Assembly (NCBI GenBank): GCA_019694395.1
Contig: JAIBCC010000014.1
Coordinates: 62,001-126,000 of the forward strand
DNA: 64,000 nucleotides
Direction of reading: 5' to 3'
Source: Pyrinomonadaceae bacterium
Lineage (GTDB): Bacteria; Acidobacteriota; Blastocatellia; Pyrinomonadales; Pyrinomonadaceae
The position numbers and the translations under genes were made by a program. Shown in pieces: positions 25,947 through 35,087 of this stretch (position 1 is the first letter of the stretch; every line of letters starts with the position of its first letter). Under the pieces are notes generated by a model. It was not told where the DNA came from and searched no databases. It worked only from the letters and a program-made list of their open reading frames with translations.

Positions 25947-28379
25947 TTAATGTAGGTTTGTTTCGATTTTATTCATCAGTTCGGCGAATCTTTCATCGCT
26001 TCGCAGAGATTCTATACATTTATCTTTTTCAAACCACGGGCGATTTTCATTTCCTAATCTAATTGCTTTTTCCAACCATTTGAAAGCCTCATCTTTTTCA
26101 CCCAACAAAGCGTAAGCTTGCGCTAACCAATAAGACATATCATGATCGGCTCTGGCTAAGGCTTTAGTTTGTTCGGTAATTTGTGCAGCAGCCTCTTCCT
26201 TTTTACCTTGCCAGGCGAGGAAAACCGCATAAATAGGACGAATTCCATCCATTTTCGGATTTTTATCCAAAACATCTTTGATTATTGTAATCGCATCATC
26301 AACTCTGTCTAAATAAAAGTATAGAAAAGATCGGAAAATACGAATTAACGGATGATTCGGTTCAGTCTTTGCTCCTTCATCAAGCTGTTCCAAAGCCTTA
26401 TCATACTCACCCTTGTAAAGATAAACGCGGGAGCTGTTATAGCTTGAAACTACCCGGGCAATCGGATCAAGGCGGGCAAGTTTTTGCCAGGCTCGAAGCG
26501 AAGCATCATACTCGCCGTCAAGACGGTGCATTGTTCCTTTGACAAAATAAAGGGGGGCATCGTTAGGAAATTGTTGTTGTAAAACTTTGATTTCGGCTCG
26601 TGCCTTTTTCTTTTCGCCGCGCGAAAGATAAATTAAAACCATCAAGACCCGCGCTTCCACTACATTCGGATCATATTTGAAAGCTTTGCTGAAAGCAGCT
26701 TCGGCGTATGAATAATCATCCGCATTGCCCATTCCTTTGAAAATCCGATTGGCATAACACGCGCCAAGTCCGCTGTAGGCAAGCGCAAAATGCGGATCAA
26801 GTTCAACCGCCTTTTTGAAATTACCAATCGCTGCTTCGCAATCGTCATTTGAAACTGTGCGGAAAATAAATCGTCCGAAATTATCACGTCCGCGCAAAAA
26901 CTCTTCGTAAGCCTCGGCGTTTTCGGTAGCACGTTTTCCAAGTTGTTGCTGTTCTTTTTCCGAAAGCTCCAACCGCAAACCTTCTAAAATTCGGTGCGCT
27001 ATGATGTCCTGCAACGCTAAAATATCACCGCTTTCAGCATCAATCCGATCACTCCATAAAATATCGCCGGAAATTACATCCAAAAGCTGTGCTGTCACGC
27101 GGATTTTATCGCCGGAGCGCAAAAAACCGGCTGACAAAACCGCATTGACACGCAACTCATCGCCAGCATCACGCGGATCAACCTCTTTGCCCTGATACTT
27201 GGCAATGACGGAGCTTGGGCGCACGATCAATGAACGCAGCTGAGCAAGTTCGGTAATAACGGAATCTGCCAAAGCAAATTCGTAAAAAGCAGAAGCCGGA
27301 TCACGATTGAGATTTTTGAAAGGCAAAATCGCTACGCTCTTTTTCTCAGTTCCCGTTCCTGTAATTGAAGTTGCGTCGCTTGAAATATTTGGTGCATTTG
27401 AAACCGAAGGCGTGCGCGACCAGGTGCTGTCTCCTTTTTTTCCACGCAGCCAATTCCAGGCTTTTTTGACCGGATTATCATTACCAAGATGACGGGGAAC
27501 AATATTTTCGCCTTGAATCATAGGTGAACCGGTAATTTCCTGCAAAACTACTTTTAATTCATCCCGCATTTCGGCAATTTTTTGATAGCGGTGACGCGGT
27601 TCTTTAGCTAATGCTTTGTCAACAATTTCCTGCAGCCGCGGCGGAAGTGGTTCGGGACGCATTGCCGACAGTGGTTTGGGCGTGCCGTAAAGAACCTGAT
27701 GACGAACATCAACCACGGTTTTCCCTTGAAAAGCCCAAATTCCGGTCAGCATTTCATAAAGTAAAACTCCGGTTGAAAAAATGTCGGAGCGATGGTCGGC
27801 AATTTCACCTTTGGCTTGCTCGGGAGCCGCGTAAGTTGCAGTGCCGTATGGAATCCCGACTTCTGTGATTTCAGTCCGGTCAATTCCTTTATGATTTTGG
27901 TGCTCGCCTTGAACTAATTTTGCCAACCCGAAATCTAAGATTTTTACTAAACCATCGCGTGTAACCATCACATTTCCCGCTTTGATGTCTCGGTGAATTA
28001 TGTTTCTGGCGTGTGTGTAAGCGAGTGCATCGCAAACCTGAATGGCAATGCTCAACGCGCTTTTTAATTCAAGCGGACGACCGTTGACCAATTGACGCAC
28101 ATTTTTACCTTCGACATACTGCATAGCAATGTAAAAAATGCCGTTTGCTTCATTGAAATCGAAAATAGTGCAGATATTAATGTGGTCAAGCTGCGAACAA
28201 AGTTGTGCTTCGCGTTCAAATCGTTTGAAGTTTGCAGTTTTAGCAGTTAATTCGGCAGGGAGAACTTTGATAACAACAGTGCGGTCAAGTTTAGTGTCTT
28301 GGGCTTTGTAAACGGTTCCTTGGCCACCTGCGCCAAGTTTTTCTAAAATTTTGTATTGGTGAATCGTCGTGCCAATCAT
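25947..28379 (-). CDS. Serine/threonine protein kinase with TolB-like and TPR domains
   Basis: An 810-residue Hanks-type kinase. The catalytic domain (residues 1-275) has the Gly loop GAGGQGTVYKA, Lys38, catalytic HRDIKAGN (Asp131), DFG (149-151) and AAPEQAKGE. Residues about 345-470 form a TolB-N/FlgO-like domain (SVAILPFKNL, LITVRPSS-like block, ILWSDRIDAESGDILALQ) often found in kinases and adenylate cyclases. The remainder is TPR repeats. No membrane helix is seen, so it is cytosolic, unlike many bacterial kinases with an extracellular sensor. The substrates are unknown. No close neighbour shares its strand within 80 bases. Confidence 0.92.
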   Translation of the reverse strand: MIGTTIHQYKILEKLGAGGQGTVYKAQDTKLDRTVVIKVLPAELTAKTANFKRFEREAQLCSQLDHINICTIFDFNEANGIFYIAMQYVEGKNVRQLVNGRPLELKSALSIAIQVCDALAYTHARNIIHRDIKAGNVMVTRDGLVKILDFGLAKLVQGEHQNHKGIDRTEITEVGIPYGTATYAAPEQAKGEIADHRSDIFSTGVLLYEMLTGIWAFQGKTVVDVRHQVLYGTPKPLSAMRPEPLPPRLQEIVDKALAKEPRHRYQKIAEMRDELKVVLQEITGSPMIQGENIVPRHLGNDNPVKKAWNWLRGKKGDSTWSRTPSVSNAPNISSDATSITGTGTEKKSVAILPFKNLNRDPASAFYEFALADSVITELAQLRSLIVRPSSVIAKYQGKEVDPRDAGDELRVNAVLSAGFLRSGDKIRVTAQLLDVISGDILWSDRIDAESGDILALQDIIAHRILEGLRLELSEKEQQQLGKRATENAEAYEEFLRGRDNFGRFIFRTVSNDDCEAAIGNFKKAVELDPHFALAYSGLGACYANRIFKGMGNADDYSYAEAAFSKAFKYDPNVVEARVLMVLIYLSRGEKKKARAEIKVLQQQFPNDAPLYFVKGTMHRLDGEYDASLRAWQKLARLDPIARVVSSYNSSRVYLYKGEYDKALEQLDEGAKTEPNHPLIRIFRSFLYFYLDRVDDAITIIKDVLDKNPKMDGIRPIYAVFLAWQGKKEEAAAQITEQTKALARADHDMSYWLAQAYALLGEKDEAFKWLEKAIRLGNENRPWFEKDKCIESLRSDERFAELMNKIETNLH

Positions 28380-28459
28380 AAAAGATTTGGATTTGAGATG
28401 CTACCTTTTAGTTGCAAGGAAACGAATGTATTTTAAGTCAAATCTAATGGTAAGCGCAA

Positions 28460-28486
28460 ATAAAAAATCGGCAAACTGCCGATTAA
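28460..28486 (-). terminator. Terminator of the glutaredoxin gene
   Basis: AATCGGC (28466-28472) pairs with GCCGATT (28478-28484); on the minus strand the stem is followed by six T residues. It lies directly after the glutaredoxin stop codon. Confidence 0.75.
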
Positions 28487-28500
28487 TCAGGAATAATTGT

Positions 28501-28719
28501 TCAGCCTCGCAATGGAGCACCCCAACCGGATTGAACATACTCTCCATTAGCGACAATGCAGGGAACGACTAAATCCCCCCCGGAATATTCCAGCATCTCT
28601 TTTTGACGCAGCTTGTCATTTTGGGCATCGTATTCAGTAAATTCAATACCGTTTTCATTGTAATAATCGCGGGCTTTCTGACAATATGGGCAACCCGGTT
28701 TGACATACATTACAATCAT
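28501..28719 (-). CDS. Glutaredoxin-like protein
   Basis: A 72-residue thioredoxin-fold protein with the CPYC redox motif in KPGCPYCQKARDYY, and the cis-proline region DLVVPCIVANG. The Gly-rich end (SGWGAPLRG) departs from classical glutaredoxins, which read GGxxD there. It may reduce protein disulphides or mixed glutathione-like disulphides. It is the only gene between two terminators, so it is monocistronic. Confidence 0.82.
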   Translation of the reverse strand: MIVMYVKPGCPYCQKARDYYNENGIEFTEYDAQNDKLRQKEMLEYSGGDLVVPCIVANGEYVQSGWGAPLRG

Positions 28720-28777
28720 GACTTTGAGATTTAACCTCCCGTAAAGATTTATTTTAGCAAGGTTCTTTAAAAAAGAA

Positions 28778-28813
28778 AAAGACCGCAGAAATATAAAAAA
28801 AACTACGGTCTTA
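28778..28813 (-). terminator. Terminator of the paralogous small-protein operon
   Basis: AAGACCGCAG (28779-28788) pairs with CTACGGTCTT (28803-28812); on the minus strand it is followed by T-rich sequence. It lies 13 bases after the stop of the second small protein. Confidence 0.78.
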
Positions 28814-28825
28814 TTTGGTAAATTA

Positions 28826-29122
28826 CTAAGCCAATGAGGCGGCGTTAGGTGAAGAATAGGTCATCAAGTTGCGTTTCGCAGGCGTGCATGGGAGTTGTTG
28901 GTAGATATTTTCAAAATAATCAGCGGCTGCTACCCGAATTCCGACATCGCGTCCGAGCTTTTCGCTGATATTCCATTTATGATCTTGTATTTTTTTCAGA
29001 AGCATATCGGCTTCATCCTGAGCAAACTTTTTACCGGTTAATTCGTTCAATAAATTTTGCTCTGGCGTTTTTCTGTTTTTCAAAACTTTTTCTATGGTGT
29101 AATCCAATCTGTATGGAATCAT
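28826..29122 (-). CDS. Small paralogous protein B
   Basis: A 98-residue protein. Its central part, HKWNISEKLGRDVG, then AAADYFENIY, is closely shared with the protein encoded just upstream (29160-29504), while the two C-terminal tails are unrelated. The ATG at 29122 has a GGAG site and is preferred over an upstream extension to 29206. The motif recalls part of DUF4032 proteins, but this is from memory and weak. No signal peptide or membrane helix is present. It is the second gene of a two-gene unit ending at a strong terminator. Confidence 0.65.
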   Translation of the reverse strand: MIPYRLDYTIEKVLKNRKTPEQNLLNELTGKKFAQDEADMLLKKIQDHKWNISEKLGRDVGIRVAAADYFENIYQQLPCTPAKRNLMTYSSPNAASLA

Positions 29123-29159
29123 ATTTCTCCTTGTTCCAATAATTGCGTAAATGTCCGGT

Positions 29160-29504
29160 TTAGAAATAAATAGCAGTTCCTTTTGCTTCAAAATAAAAAC
29201 GGACAAATTTTTGTATAAACTGCGGGATTTTAATTTCCCGAACAGCAGTTTTTTCTGTTTGCATTTTTTCTATGTTCGTTTGATAAAAATTCTCGAAATA
29301 ATCCGTTGCGGCAACCTTAAATCCGACATCGCGTCCTAGTCTTTCGCTCATATTCCATTTGTGGTTTAAAACATTTTCCCAAACGGTTTCGGCATTATTT
29401 CTTGAGAGTTGCTGCCCCGTAAATTCCTGTAACAAAACTTGTTCATCGGAAAATTTGGTTTTAGGAGAATTTACGAGTGTGAAATTTAAAATTGATGTAG
29501 TCAT
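29160..29504 (-). CDS. Small paralogous protein A
   Basis: A 114-residue protein paralogous to the next gene on the same strand. Both begin with an E-Q-x-L-L-x-E-x-T-G helix and share HKWNMSERLGRDVG followed by AATDYFENFY. The C-terminal 40 residues are different and basic/aromatic (FIQKFVRFYFEAKG). The ATG at 29504 follows a GGAGA site. It is divergent from a LysR regulator gene, which is a plausible controller. Function unknown. Confidence 0.68.
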   Translation of the reverse strand: MTTSILNFTLVNSPKTKFSDEQVLLQEFTGQQLSRNNAETVWENVLNHKWNMSERLGRDVGFKVAATDYFENFYQTNIEKMQTEKTAVREIKIPQFIQKFVRFYFEAKGTAIYF

Positions 29505-29542
29505 TATTAAATCTCCATAATTGCTAAATAATTGGTAATTAC

Positions 29543-29601
29543 AGGTTTTTGGTCTTCAAAAAATCAAGTCGCGTATTAAAATTTTCAAAGACCAAAAACT
29601 G
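29543..29601. repeat. Inverted repeat in the LysR/small-protein intergenic region
   Basis: AGGTTTTTGGTCTT (29543-29556) pairs with AAAGACCAAAAACT (29587-29600) across a 30-base spacer. It could be an operator-like or hairpin element. The words resemble those of the inverted repeat at 34452-34542. Confidence 0.6.
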
Positions 29602-29739
29602 TCGTCCCAAGCTCAAATAAATAAAAGTTTGTGATGTTTTTCTCAAACTTCACTATCATTATTCCAAAAAGTATGGTATTAGTCTAATTCTAAGTTTTTG
29701 TAAACATCATTATTATTTTTCATAGTTGAGTAGTTTAAT

Positions 29740-30651
29740 ATGGAACTTTGGCAGTTACGAACATTTCGGGTTATTGCAGAAACATTAAATTTTACCAAGG
29801 CGGCGGAAACGTTGAATCTGACGCAATCTGCTGTTAGCCATCAGATCAAAGCGTTGGAATCTGAGCTGGGCGAACCTCTTTTTATTCGAGCCAAGCGCGG
29901 AGTTATTTTGACTTCAGCAGGGAAGATCGCTCTGGATTTTGCCGTCAGAATTTTGGACGAAGCCGAGCAAATGAAAGAAACCGTAGCCGGACGGGAAGCT
30001 GCTCTCACCGGACGAGTGCGTGTCGCGGCTGCAACACAGGCTCTGGTTTTCCTTTTTTCCCCCATTTTTGAAGCTTTTATGCAGGAAAACGAAGGAGTTG
30101 AGCTTCTTTTTCGCACCACGGTCAGCACGGAACAAACCGTTAATGATGTTTTGAACGGAACGGCAGATATTGGTTTTGCCTCAATGCCGACCTATTCGCC
30201 GACTTTGAGCGTGACAGAGGTTTTTGGTGATCAATTGGTTTTGGTTATGGGAATCAATCATCGTTTGGCAAAATCTAAAAAAGTAACTCCGGGAGAGTTG
30301 AAAAAGGAAAAATGGATTATCTTTGAACGCGGCTCTTCCATTCGCCGCACGACTGACAAATTCTTTGCCAAAGTCGGATTGGAGCCGGAAAAAGCCCTTG
30401 AATCAAACGATACATATTTTATTAAATTAATGATTCAAAAAGGTGTCGGAGTTTCATTACTTCCGGCGTGGGCGATCAATGAAGAAGTAAAAGCCGGGAA
30501 ATTAGCCCAAATAAAAATTGATAGTGACGCATTAAAGCGTTCTATCTCAATGGTTTCGCTCAAAGGTTTTCAGCCAGCCCCAACCCGCAAATTTATTGCT
30601 TACATTCTTGACCACAAAGAAAAACTGAATGAATTAGCCGCCGGAAAGTAA
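29740..30651 (+). CDS. LysR-family transcriptional regulator
   Basis: A 303-residue regulator. The N-terminal winged helix is textbook (MELWQLRTFRVIAETLNFTK, then SQ-like QSAVSHQIKALE), and residues 90-295 form the periplasmic-binding-like effector domain. LysR proteins usually control a divergent operon plus themselves; here the divergent genes are the two small paralogous proteins, and a 2Fe-2S protein gene follows after 6 bases and is probably co-transcribed. The effector is unknown. Confidence 0.93.
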   Translation: MELWQLRTFRVIAETLNFTKAAETLNLTQSAVSHQIKALESELGEPLFIRAKRGVILTSAGKIALDFAVRILDEAEQMKETVAGREAALTGRVRVAAATQALVFLFSPIFEAFMQENEGVELLFRTTVSTEQTVNDVLNGTADIGFASMPTYSPTLSVTEVFGDQLVLVMGINHRLAKSKKVTPGELKKEKWIIFERGSSIRRTTDKFFAKVGLEPEKALESNDTYFIKLMIQKGVGVSLLPAWAINEEVKAGKLAQIKIDSDALKRSISMVSLKGFQPAPTRKFIAYILDHKEKLNELAAGK

Positions 30652-30657
30652 AATTCT

Positions 30658-30948
30658 ATGCAAGATTTGGAAAACTACAAAGATATTTTTGCACCGTTTG
30701 AAAAACTAGTTGAAATCGAAATTTGTGGAGAAAAATATGAAGTTCCGGAAAATAATGAGCTCCTGCGCTGTTTTCAATTCCTCAATCTGGAAATGATTTC
30801 AATGGGCGATTTCTGCTGGAACGGTAGCTGTGCAAATTGCCAGGTTTGGGTCAAAACTGAAAACGGTGAAAAACCTGCCTTATCCTGCCGCACAAAAGTT
30901 GTAGAAAATATGCAAATTGTGCGAAAAGCTGAGGAAATTAAAATTTAA
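30658..30948 (+). CDS. 2Fe-2S ferredoxin-like protein
   Basis: A 96-residue protein with cysteines 53, 58, 61 and 77 in the CX4CX2CX15C pattern of plant-type 2Fe-2S domains (FCWNGSCANCQV, then LSCRTK). It is close to the Fer2 domain found at the start of molybdoenzyme and NADH dehydrogenase subunits, but here it is a stand-alone protein. It starts 6 bases after the LysR gene. The electron partner is not encoded nearby. Confidence 0.85.
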   Translation: MQDLENYKDIFAPFEKLVEIEICGEKYEVPENNELLRCFQFLNLEMISMGDFCWNGSCANCQVWVKTENGEKPALSCRTKVVENMQIVRKAEEIKI

Positions 30949-30964
30949 ATCTTGATTTAAATAC

Positions 30965-30987
30965 TTTTGTCTGGTATAACAACAAAG
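30965..30987 (+). promoter_or_regulatory. TTTGTnTGGTATAACAACAAAG element, copy 1
   Basis: This 23-base element recurs at 31156-31178 with two differences. It contains TATAAC, similar to a -10 box, flanked by short inverted arms (CTTTGTT and AACAAAG in the second copy). Both copies are upstream of the TonB receptor gene. Confidence 0.45.
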
Positions 30988-31155
30988 CATCATAGGTCTT
31001 AAAAATAACAAGTTACTTGCAAATAAATAAAGTAAATTGAGTTTGCTTGATGGAGTTTTGTCTTTCATTTGAAATTAGCCCTAAATGAAAATTCATTTGC
31101 TCTGTCGTGTTTCTGTAAATGTGTAAGCATAAGCAATGACATTTGCTTTAAAAAA

Positions 31156-31178
31156 CTTTGTTTGGTATAACAACAAAG
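31156..31178 (+). promoter_or_regulatory. TTTGTnTGGTATAACAACAAAG element, copy 2
   Basis: Second copy of the 30965 element, ending 37 bases before the TonB receptor ATG. It could be a promoter duplicated with its surroundings, or an operator pair. A small palindrome, AAATGAA-AA-TTCATTT (31083-31098), lies between the copies. Confidence 0.5.
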
Positions 31179-31215
31179 ATTCTTAAGTTATCAAGTCCGA
31201 AAAAAATTAAGCTAT

Positions 31216-34200
31216 ATGAAAAGAAATACGAGTTTGATAGGTAAGTTCTATCTTTTTTTACCTGTTTTGTTTTTTGTCGTAATTTCAAACGCTCAGATTA
31301 CGGAATCTTCGCTGCGTGGAACTGTGACAGATACCAATGGAAATGTGGTAGCGGCTTCGGCTGTAGTGGCACAAAACGATGCAACGGGACAAGTCAAGAC
31401 AGCAACAACTAACGAAAACGGCGAATTTGTTTTTGCCAGTCTGCCTTCGGGAAGCTACACCGTCTTTGTTAGGGTTCCGGGATTTAAAACCTTTGAAATG
31501 AAAAATTTGAAACTCAATGTCGGACAAACTTCGGACTTGAGCATCAAACTCGAAATCGGAGAAGTTTCGGCAAGCGTGACAGTTGGCGCAAATGAAAATC
31601 TTTCGCAGGTTTCCAGCGAAGCGCGAATCTCCGACACTTTTACCCGCCAAGCCGTGACCGAGCTTCCTTTGCCGCAGCGTGATGTTTTTGCATTACCGAA
31701 ACTTTCGGCAGGTGCAACTGCGATTGCCGGCGCGGCAAACTCAACCAAATTAACCAATTCGCCAGTTATTACCGTCAATGGAAATCGTTATCGCGGTAAT
31801 AATTATGTTTTGGACGGCTCATTGAATGTTAATGCGAACAATACAGGAGAACCTTTAATTGTTCCAAGCGTGGAAGTTATCGAAGAGGTTCAAGTCCAAA
31901 CCAATAACTTTTCGGCTGAATTCGGGCGTGGAAACGGTTCAGTGGTAAATATGCGGACGAAATCTGGAACAAATGAGTTTCGCGGACAAGTCTGGCAATA
32001 TCACCGTGACGCGGGAATGAATGCGCGAAATTTCTTTTCAGCCGCCCGCGCTCCGCAAGTTTACAATCAATTCGGCGGTTCATTCGGCGGACCGATCATT
32101 AAGAAAAAGACTTTCTTTTTCGGCAGTTACGAAGGCACACGAAATGCGGTGGCGAAAGCTCTTTCATTTCAAGTTGAAACTCCTGAGCTGAGAAATTACA
32201 TCATTTCTACCAAACCCAATAGCATTGCCGCACAACTTTTCAAGCAGTTTCCGGCAGTTACGCCTCGTGCGGGAACCAACGGACAGCTTTACGCCAGCCA
32301 GACGAATATAACTTTGAATGGAATTACGATGCCTGCCACGGGAAATGCAACGGTAAATCTGCGTGATTATATTCAATTTAATCAGTATCTTGCCCGCATT
32401 GATCATTCGATGAATGATGACAAAGATCAATTTAGTTTTCGTTGGATCGGCGAAACCCAAAGCGACCAGGGCGGAACAAGTTCGGCTTTAGCAACCAACG
32501 GCAAAGCGATGCGCGGTGAACGCGGATTTTACAGCGGAACTTTTCATAATTTTAATTTCGGCTACATCAAAACTCTGCAAACGATGACCAACGATTTGCG
32601 TTTTTCGGTGGGAACGGTAGATTCTGGACGCGGCAATGATGACGCAGTTGTGCCTGAAATTACGATTACGGGAATTACTGCGCCATTTGGCGATATTTTC
32701 AATTCGAGGACAGAATTAAAAACTTACGAAGTGCGCGATACTCTTTCATTCGTTCGTGGAAATCATACGGTAAGACTTGGCGGAGAAGGTCGCAGAATTA
32801 CCAAAGGACTTTCGATCGGACCTGCTAGTGCCGGAAGTTACACTTTTACTAATTTAACGACTTTTCTGAACGATCAACCGTTTCGCCAAACTATTACAGT
32901 TAATCCGACTGACGGTAAACCAACCGGATTTCCCCGTTATTTCCGTGTTTTTGAGATGGGTCTATTCGTTCAGGATGATTGGAAAGCCGCTTCAAACTTG
33001 AATTTTAATTTGGGCGTTCGTTGGGATTATTTTGGTGATGCCAAGGAAAAGAGCGGATTGCTTTCATCAATTATTTTAGGCAGCGGAAACAGTTTGCGAG
33101 AGCAAATTGCGAATGCTTCGGTTGGCAGAGTTGATCGTCTTTACACGCCTGAGAAAACTAATTTTTCACCGCGTTTAGGGATTGCTTATAATCCGTTCGG
33201 CGATAACAAAACAGTTTTGCGAGCCGGATTTTCCTTGGCATTTCAACCGCATCACGGTCAATCAATCGCGGGTGCGCGTGCGCTTCCGCCGGATGCAGTT
33301 CAAGTGGTCGCACAACCATCGCAAGGGATTGGAACGAAAATTTTATATGGAATTCCAGTTCCGTTTAATCCCGAATTTGCGCGTGGTTTGAATGCTCAGG
33401 GCGGAGTCAATCCGTTGCCGGGCGAAACCCGCCGTATTCGTCCGACGGGATTTGTGGTAAATCCAACCATCAAAACGCAATACAGCGAAAGTTTCTTTGC
33501 TAATGTTCAGCGTGAACTTTTTGCAGGGTGGATTTTAGAACTCGGCTACAACGGCACAATCGGAGTTAATTTGGAGAGAATTGACGACATTAACCGTTTC
33601 AAAGGAGATCTTTTGGACGGAGTTGAAGACCGTATCAATCCGAATTTCCAAACTTTGCTTTTTGTTACTAACGGAGTGACATCAAGTTATCACGGCGGAA
33701 CGGTTGAACTCAGAAGAAGTTTTGCTAAAGGATTTTCCATTCAAACTAACTATCGTTATTCAAAATGGTTAGACACTTCGAGCGATACTTCGACCGGACA
33801 ATTTGCGGATAATTCCGAACCGGGCAAAGGCGCACAAAATATTGATTGTTTGCGCTGCGAACGGGCGCGAAGCCTTTTTGATATTCCGCATCGTTTTGCC
33901 CTTTCAGCCGTTTGGACTCCGATGCTTTTCAAAGGACGCAAGGACTGGATTGGATATTTAGCCAAAGATTGGCAAGTTTCGGCAATTTTCTCAACCCAAT
34001 CGGGCAGACCGTTTTCAGTTTGGAACGGTGCGGCTTCGACTGCGGGCGGCGATTACAATCGTGACGGCGGCGGCGGCGCGGTTGGCGGTGGATTTTATGA
34101 CCGTCCGAATGCTCCGACCAATTTGAACACAAACTGGAGCAACCGCGATTTCATCAACGGATTATTTACCGCGTCGCAATTTCCTGCGCCGGTTGCCGGA

Positions 34201-34446
34201 ACTGATGGAAATTTGGGCAGAAATACTTATCGCGGTCCCGGCTACACCACGCTTGATTTGTCGTTAGCCAGAAAAATCAGTTTGAGTGAAACAAAGTCTT
34301 TGCTTTTGAAAGCCGAAGCCTTTAATGCCTTGAACAACGTCAATTTATATTTGCCGAATGCCGATCTGTCATTGGCGAATTTCGGCAAATCAACACAAGC
34401 ATTTGACCCGCGAAATGTGCAAGTCAGTGTTAAGTTTATGTTTTAA
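31216..34446 (+). CDS. TonB-dependent receptor, Oar-like
   Basis: A 1076-residue outer membrane protein. After a signal peptide (ending near SNAQ) comes a carboxypeptidase-regulatory-like domain (SLRGTVTDTNGNVVAAS, then SGSYTVFVRVPGFK), a plug domain with VITVNGNRYRGNNYVLDG and the block EVQVQTNNFSAEFGRGNGSV, and a long beta barrel ending in the aromatic residue of VSVKFMF. This is the Oar type common in Acidobacteria, thought to take up large nutrients or handle cell-surface proteins. The classical N-terminal TonB box is not obvious. Two exported proteins follow, probably in the same unit. The substrate is unknown. Confidence 0.93.
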   Translation: MKRNTSLIGKFYLFLPVLFFVVISNAQITESSLRGTVTDTNGNVVAASAVVAQNDATGQVKTATTNENGEFVFASLPSGSYTVFVRVPGFKTFEMKNLKLNVGQTSDLSIKLEIGEVSASVTVGANENLSQVSSEARISDTFTRQAVTELPLPQRDVFALPKLSAGATAIAGAANSTKLTNSPVITVNGNRYRGNNYVLDGSLNVNANNTGEPLIVPSVEVIEEVQVQTNNFSAEFGRGNGSVVNMRTKSGTNEFRGQVWQYHRDAGMNARNFFSAARAPQVYNQFGGSFGGPIIKKKTFFFGSYEGTRNAVAKALSFQVETPELRNYIISTKPNSIAAQLFKQFPAVTPRAGTNGQLYASQTNITLNGITMPATGNATVNLRDYIQFNQYLARIDHSMNDDKDQFSFRWIGETQSDQGGTSSALATNGKAMRGERGFYSGTFHNFNFGYIKTLQTMTNDLRFSVGTVDSGRGNDDAVVPEITITGITAPFGDIFNSRTELKTYEVRDTLSFVRGNHTVRLGGEGRRITKGLSIGPASAGSYTFTNLTTFLNDQPFRQTITVNPTDGKPTGFPRYFRVFEMGLFVQDDWKAASNLNFNLGVRWDYFGDAKEKSGLLSSIILGSGNSLREQIANASVGRVDRLYTPEKTNFSPRLGIAYNPFGDNKTVLRAGFSLAFQPHHGQSIAGARALPPDAVQVVAQPSQGIGTKILYGIPVPFNPEFARGLNAQGGVNPLPGETRRIRPTGFVVNPTIKTQYSESFFANVQRELFAGWILELGYNGTIGVNLERIDDINRFKGDLLDGVEDRINPNFQTLLFVTNGVTSSYHGGTVELRRSFAKGFSIQTNYRYSKWLDTSSDTSTGQFADNSEPGKGAQNIDCLRCERARSLFDIPHRFALSAVWTPMLFKGRKDWIGYLAKDWQVSAIFSTQSGRPFSVWNGAASTAGGDYNRDGGGGAVGGGFYDRPNAPTNLNTNWSNRDFINGLFTASQFPAPVAGTDGNLGRNTYRGPGYTTLDLSLARKISLSETKSLLLKAEAFNALNNVNLYLPNADLSLANFGKSTQAFDPRNVQVSVKFMF

Positions 34447-34451
34447 TTGAA

Positions 34452-34542
34452 GGTTTTTGGCTTTTGGGCTTTGGTTTTTGTAAGAAAATAAATTGAAAAT
34501 TATATCTGTAATGTAAACACCAAAGACCAAAAGCCAAAAACC
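34452..34542. repeat. Inverted repeat of TTTTTGGCTTTTGG words
   Basis: The left arm GGTTTTTGGCTTTTGGGCTTTG (34452-34473) is matched with one mismatch by the reverse complement of the right arm (34521-34542). It sits between the TonB receptor and the next gene and may form a stable hairpin in the transcript. Confidence 0.75.
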
Positions 34543-34561
34543 AAAAGCCAATCTCAGTTTT

Positions 34562-35062
34562 ATGAAAATTATTTTAACTCTATTATTTTTTTTAACTTTC
34601 TCGCTTTCCGCTTTGGCGCAGGATTGGCGCAAAATGTCGGAAGATGAATTGAAAAAATCAGTTCCCGAAAAAGCACCAGTTATCAAAGAAAACATCGAAA
34701 CCGAATTTCGGACAGCTTCAGGAATTACTGACGGTAAAAACGAAGCATTTGGTGTTGTTATCATAACCGCAGGTTACGAAGCCGATGGAAAATACACGCA
34801 TTTTTTGCGAATCAGTAAAGACATCAAAATCGGAAATCTGTCATTAAAATCGGGAGATTACGTTTTTGGGTATAAACGCTTTGATAACACGACTTTAACC
34901 GTTTCTTTTTATCAAGCGAAAACAGGTAATTTAATTGGAGCGGTCAAATCTAAGGTCGAGCAGAAAAAAGGCGCGATCTACTCTTTTTTGATCGAGCCGC
35001 CAACCGATAAAAAAGGCAAAATTTACATCGGACGTTTTTCGATGGAATACACTTTGCAATAA
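34562..35062 (+). CDS. Hypothetical secreted protein
   Basis: A 166-residue protein with a clear signal peptide (MKIILTLLFFLTFSLSALAQ). The mature part is beta-rich (GYEADGKYTHFLRISKDIKIGNLSLKSGDYVFGYK), resembling a small beta sandwich; DUF2911-like proteins have comparable GxYxFGY segments, but the match is weak. Position between a TonB receptor and an exported AhpD-like protein suggests a periplasmic partner in the same system. Confidence 0.65.
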   Translation: MKIILTLLFFLTFSLSALAQDWRKMSEDELKKSVPEKAPVIKENIETEFRTASGITDGKNEAFGVVIITAGYEADGKYTHFLRISKDIKIGNLSLKSGDYVFGYKRFDNTTLTVSFYQAKTGNLIGAVKSKVEQKKGAIYSFLIEPPTDKKGKIYIGRFSMEYTLQ

Positions 35063-35087
35063 GGAAAAGCGAAATTAGGAGTGCAGA

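Noticed and set aside
25202-28379. RiPP gene cluster around the PqqD-like gene
   Set aside because: The adjacent genes are a Ser/Thr kinase and a zinc protease on other transcripts; no radical SAM, cyclase or exporter is present.
29041-29206. Upstream start of small paralogue B at 29206
   Set aside because: It would overlap the preceding gene's end; the ATG at 29122 has a GGAG site and aligns with its paralogue.
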